A DNA stretch of 64,000 nt, taken from assembly GCF_021390495.1 (NCBI RefSeq), contig NZ_JAJEJP010000003.1, positions 930,001 through 994,000 on the forward strand. Direction: 5' to 3'. The position numbers were made by a program, and so were the translations under genes. Position 1 is the stretch's first letter; every line of letters begins with the position of its first letter. This stretch comes from Paraburkholderia sp. ZP32-5 (lineage in GTDB: Bacteria; Pseudomonadota; Gammaproteobacteria; Burkholderiales; Burkholderiaceae). Of this stretch, positions 61,960 through 64,000 are shown piece after piece. The notes under the pieces are model-generated. The model made no database searches, had not been told where the DNA came from, and was given only the letters and a program-made list of their open reading frames with translations.

Positions 61960-62125
61960 CTCGCACCTCGAAGGGGTTTGCATCGCCCGCCAGCCACCTT
62001 GGGCTGCTGCCGGGCACCGCGCGTTAATCAAGTAAAATCCGGCTTCATTGCTTGCCCACACTGTACGTTCGGCGCGACGCGGCGCGAAGTCGCGAACGGC
62101 TCAAAAACATGCTCAGGCGACTCAT

Positions 62126-63085
62126 ATGGATCTGCTCAGTCGAGTTCTCTCGCTGATTCCCGTCACCGGGCGACTCGAATTGCGCTGCCATTTCGGCGCG
62201 CCCTGGAAGATCGATGAGGACGTCGCGGGCGTGCGCGAGATTCCGTATCACGTGCTGCTGTCCGGCCAAGCCGTGCTCGAAGATCCGAACGGGCCGACGC
62301 AAAAGCTCGTAGCCGGTGACATCATCCTTTTCCCCGCCGGCAGCGCGCATCTGATACACGACGGCAGCGGCGAGGCGGCAGTACCGCCGAAGACAAGCCG
62401 CCAGGCGGCACCCGGCATCGTGGAAAACGATGGCCACGGCGACACCGCGAACTTTCTATGCGGCCGCTTTCTGCTCGGCGCCGTACCCGACCACCTGTTG
62501 CGCGATCATCTACCGGGCCGGCTGGTGGTGCATAGCGCGCCATCCGCAGCGACTGCCGATCCCGAGAGTCCGCAACAGTCGACGGTTCGCACCCGCTTGA
62601 CCCAGTTGATCGAGTTGATGAACGACGAAGCGCTCGACCCCGGACCCGGCAGCGAAATGTTCGTCAATCATCTGTCGGCGGCACTCTTCGCGTTGACGCT
62701 TCGCTTCGCGGCGGAAGGTGCGGAACCGCCGCACGGTTTGCTCGCGCTGACCCGCCAGCCCCGTTTGCAGCCGGTGATATCGGCGATGTTCGAAACGCCC
62801 GGCAAGCCCTGGACGCTGGAGCAGTTCGCGGCGCTGTGCAACATGTCCAAAGCGACGTTCGTGCGCCAGTTTCAGGACGCCATTGGCCGCTCCGCAACGG
62901 ATGTGCTGACCGAGGTCCGTATGACGATCGCGGGCCGCATGCTGTTGCGGACGTCCACGTCGATTGCGGTCATTGGCGAAACGGTCGGGTACCAGTCCGA
63001 CGCGGCGTTCCAGCGCGTGTTCAAACGCCAGATCGGCGTGACACCGGCGCGCTGGCGAGCGTCCGGCGGCAACCTTCCCGCATGA
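62126..63085 (+). CDS. AraC-family regulator with cupin domain
   Basis: A 319-residue regulator: N-terminal cupin_6 domain (MDLLSRVLSLIPVTGRLELRCHFGAPW...GDIILFPAGSAHLI) and a C-terminal double helix-turn-helix (PWTLEQFAALCNMSKATFVRQFQDAIGRSATDVLTEVRMTIAGRMLLRTSTSIAVIGETVGYQSDAAFQRVFKRQIGVTPARWR). The ATG at 62126 matches the family start. It is divergent from the Lpd-like gene, 166 bp away, and likely controls it. Confidence 0.9.
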   Translation: MDLLSRVLSLIPVTGRLELRCHFGAPWKIDEDVAGVREIPYHVLLSGQAVLEDPNGPTQKLVAGDIILFPAGSAHLIHDGSGEAAVPPKTSRQAAPGIVENDGHGDTANFLCGRFLLGAVPDHLLRDHLPGRLVVHSAPSAATADPESPQQSTVRTRLTQLIELMNDEALDPGPGSEMFVNHLSAALFALTLRFAAEGAEPPHGLLALTRQPRLQPVISAMFETPGKPWTLEQFAALCNMSKATFVRQFQDAIGRSATDVLTEVRMTIAGRMLLRTSTSIAVIGETVGYQSDAAFQRVFKRQIGVTPARWRASGGNLPA

Positions 63086-63302
63086 TCGGGACGCTGATCG
63101 CGATCCCGGGTGCGCCGCCCTATACCTCCGTTCGAATTGAAATGGGTGCGTCGGCATCAATGAGTCGATCGAGCAGTTTGATGATCCGATCTGCAATTCA
63201 CGCCTCGAAGCACCACGCCTAAAGTCTGGTTACGCCGTCGCAAAGACAGCTGGCAATGCGGCCCCGGAGGCCGCCCATCAACCGGAACCAGAGGTGACTA
63301 TC

Positions 63303-63575
63303 ATGGCATCGATCACGATCTATACGAAACCGACATGCCCCTATTGCATCGCCGCGAAAGCACTGCTGCGCGACAAGGGTGCATCGTTCAGCGAAATCAG
63401 CATCGAAGGCGATTTGCGTGCCGCGACGTCGCTGTCCCAGCGTAGCGGACGTCGTACGGTGCCGCAGATTTACATCGGCGAATATCACGTGGGCGGTTAC
63501 GACGATCTGAAAGCGCTCGAAGACCAGGGCCGTCTGGATGCATTGCTCGGCCGCGTTGCAGAATCGTCGCGTTGA
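63303..63575 (+). CDS. grxC: Glutaredoxin 3
   Basis: A 90-residue glutaredoxin with active site C12-P-Y-C15, cis-proline TVPQIYI and the glutathione-binding GGYDDL. The ATG at 63303 with GAGGTG upstream gives MASITIYTKPTCPYC. It reduces protein disulfides with glutathione in the cytoplasm. Single-gene unit followed by a terminator. Confidence 0.93.
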   Translation: MASITIYTKPTCPYCIAAKALLRDKGASFSEISIEGDLRAATSLSQRSGRRTVPQIYIGEYHVGGYDDLKALEDQGRLDALLGRVAESSR

Positions 63576-63664
63576 TCGCACATCACGACCGGACGATTGT
63601 AGAAATTGCGCCGGTTCCGAACGCCTGTCGAGCTTAAATACATCTGGCTGTTATCGGTAAAGCA

Positions 63665-63698
63665 AAGCGCCATCCGGAATACCGGCTGGCGCTTTTTT
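63665..63698 (+). terminator. Rho-independent terminator after grxC
   Basis: A 13-bp stem with one mismatch (63665-63677 with 63682-63694), a 4-nt AATA loop and a T6 tail. The A-rich sequence before the stem is too short for strong termination in the opposite direction. Confidence 0.85.
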
Positions 63699-63823
63699 CA
63701 TGTTTCGCGTTCGCCATTCGGCACCCGCGCCTGGTACCATGCATCACACGAGCAGCACGCGGCGATGTTCAGATTCAACGCGCCGATCTTGTGCATTGCG
63801 TCAGACCTGGAGCAGCGGCAGTC

Positions 63824-64000
63824 ATGGAGATTCATCATCTACGAAGTTTCGCGACGGTTGCCGATACCGGCAATCTGTCGCGCGCGTCCGAGCAGTTGCA
63901 TCTCACGCAATCGGCGATCTCCAAGCACATCAAGACGCTTGAAGAGGAGCTTCATACGAGGCTCTTCGAACGTACCCCGGCTGGCATGACGCTCACGTCG
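63824..64000 (+). CDS. LysR-family regulator, 5' part (runs off the window)
   Basis: The first 59 codons from the ATG at 63824 give MEIHHLRSFATVADTGNLSRASEQLHLTQSAISKHIKTLEEEL and HTRLFERTPAGMTLTS, the entire LysR winged helix. The effector domain is outside the window. It follows the grxC terminator by 125 bp and has its own promoter region. Confidence 0.9.
   Translation, partial: MEIHHLRSFATVADTGNLSRASEQLHLTQSAISKHIKTLEEELHTRLFERTPAGMTLTS

Noticed and set aside
60496..62217. 573-codon plus-strand open frame
   Set aside because: Antisense shadow of the dihydrolipoamide dehydrogenase-like gene.

Overview
The window is high-GC DNA with dense, often overlapping catabolic operons, LysR/TetR/PucR/AraC/MmyB regulators and LIV-type and ProVWX-type transporters. 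The protein sequences, including a dialkylglycine decarboxylase locus very close in character to that of Burkholderia cepacia, point to a Burkholderiaceae genome, most likely Paraburkholderia/Burkholderia/Caballeronia, probably on a secondary replicon rich in catabolic genes. No rRNA, tRNA or CRISPR array was recognised.

Region 1 (1-14713) is a CoA-thioester catabolic cluster. A plus-strand operon encodes an acyl-CoA carboxylase (end of the beta subunit, then the biotin-carrying alpha subunit), a MaoC-type hydratase and a CitE-like CoA-ester lyase, which suggests carboxylation, hydration and retro-Claisen cleavage. It converges through a bidirectional terminator on an eight-gene minus-strand operon: periplasmic binding protein, two CoA-transferase-like subunits, LivH, LivM, LivG, LivF and an acyl-CoA synthetase. 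A divergent crotonase, an unusual SDR protein and a TetR regulator complete the cluster; two matching dyads lie between the crotonase and the transporter operon.

Region 2 (about 14714-32523) is an accessory island. It holds a divergent AroE-like gene, IS30 and IS256 fragments, an intact Xre-RES toxin-antitoxin pair, a VapB gene beside a vapC broken by three indels, an orphan ISNCY-type end, a large tyrosine recombinase, a HEPN-like protein, a broken and an intact XRE regulator, and then a Tn7-like module. That module has a TnsA-like/TnsB fusion, a TnsC-like protein with degenerate Walker motifs, TniQ, a nitrilase-like cargo protein without its usual cysteine, and an end made of five 22-bp repeats in both orientations. 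A complete ISNCY (IS1202-group) element abuts this end.

Region 3 (32524-42995) returns to metabolic genes: dgdA/dgdR, a CobW-type metallochaperone, and a minus-strand operon proV-proW-proX-aldehyde dehydrogenase-aminotransferase for uptake and oxidation of an amine or betaine-like compound.

Region 4 (42996-54692) holds two further catabolic operons. One has a flavin reductase, aldehyde dehydrogenase, LLM-class flavin monooxygenase and alpha/beta hydrolase, next to a PucR-type regulator and a divergent PF06684-type gene. The other has an MmyB-like regulator, succinate-semialdehyde-type dehydrogenase, haloalkane-dehalogenase-like hydrolase and iron-containing alcohol dehydrogenase.

Region 5 (54830-64000) has a CoA-ester lyase with a 5'-truncated ketopantoate reductase-like gene, a head-to-head truncated iclR remnant, two lipoproteins, a TetR gene with a duplicated operator, a dihydrolipoamide dehydrogenase-like enzyme divergent from an AraC regulator, a glutaredoxin with terminator, and the start of a LysR gene that runs off the window.
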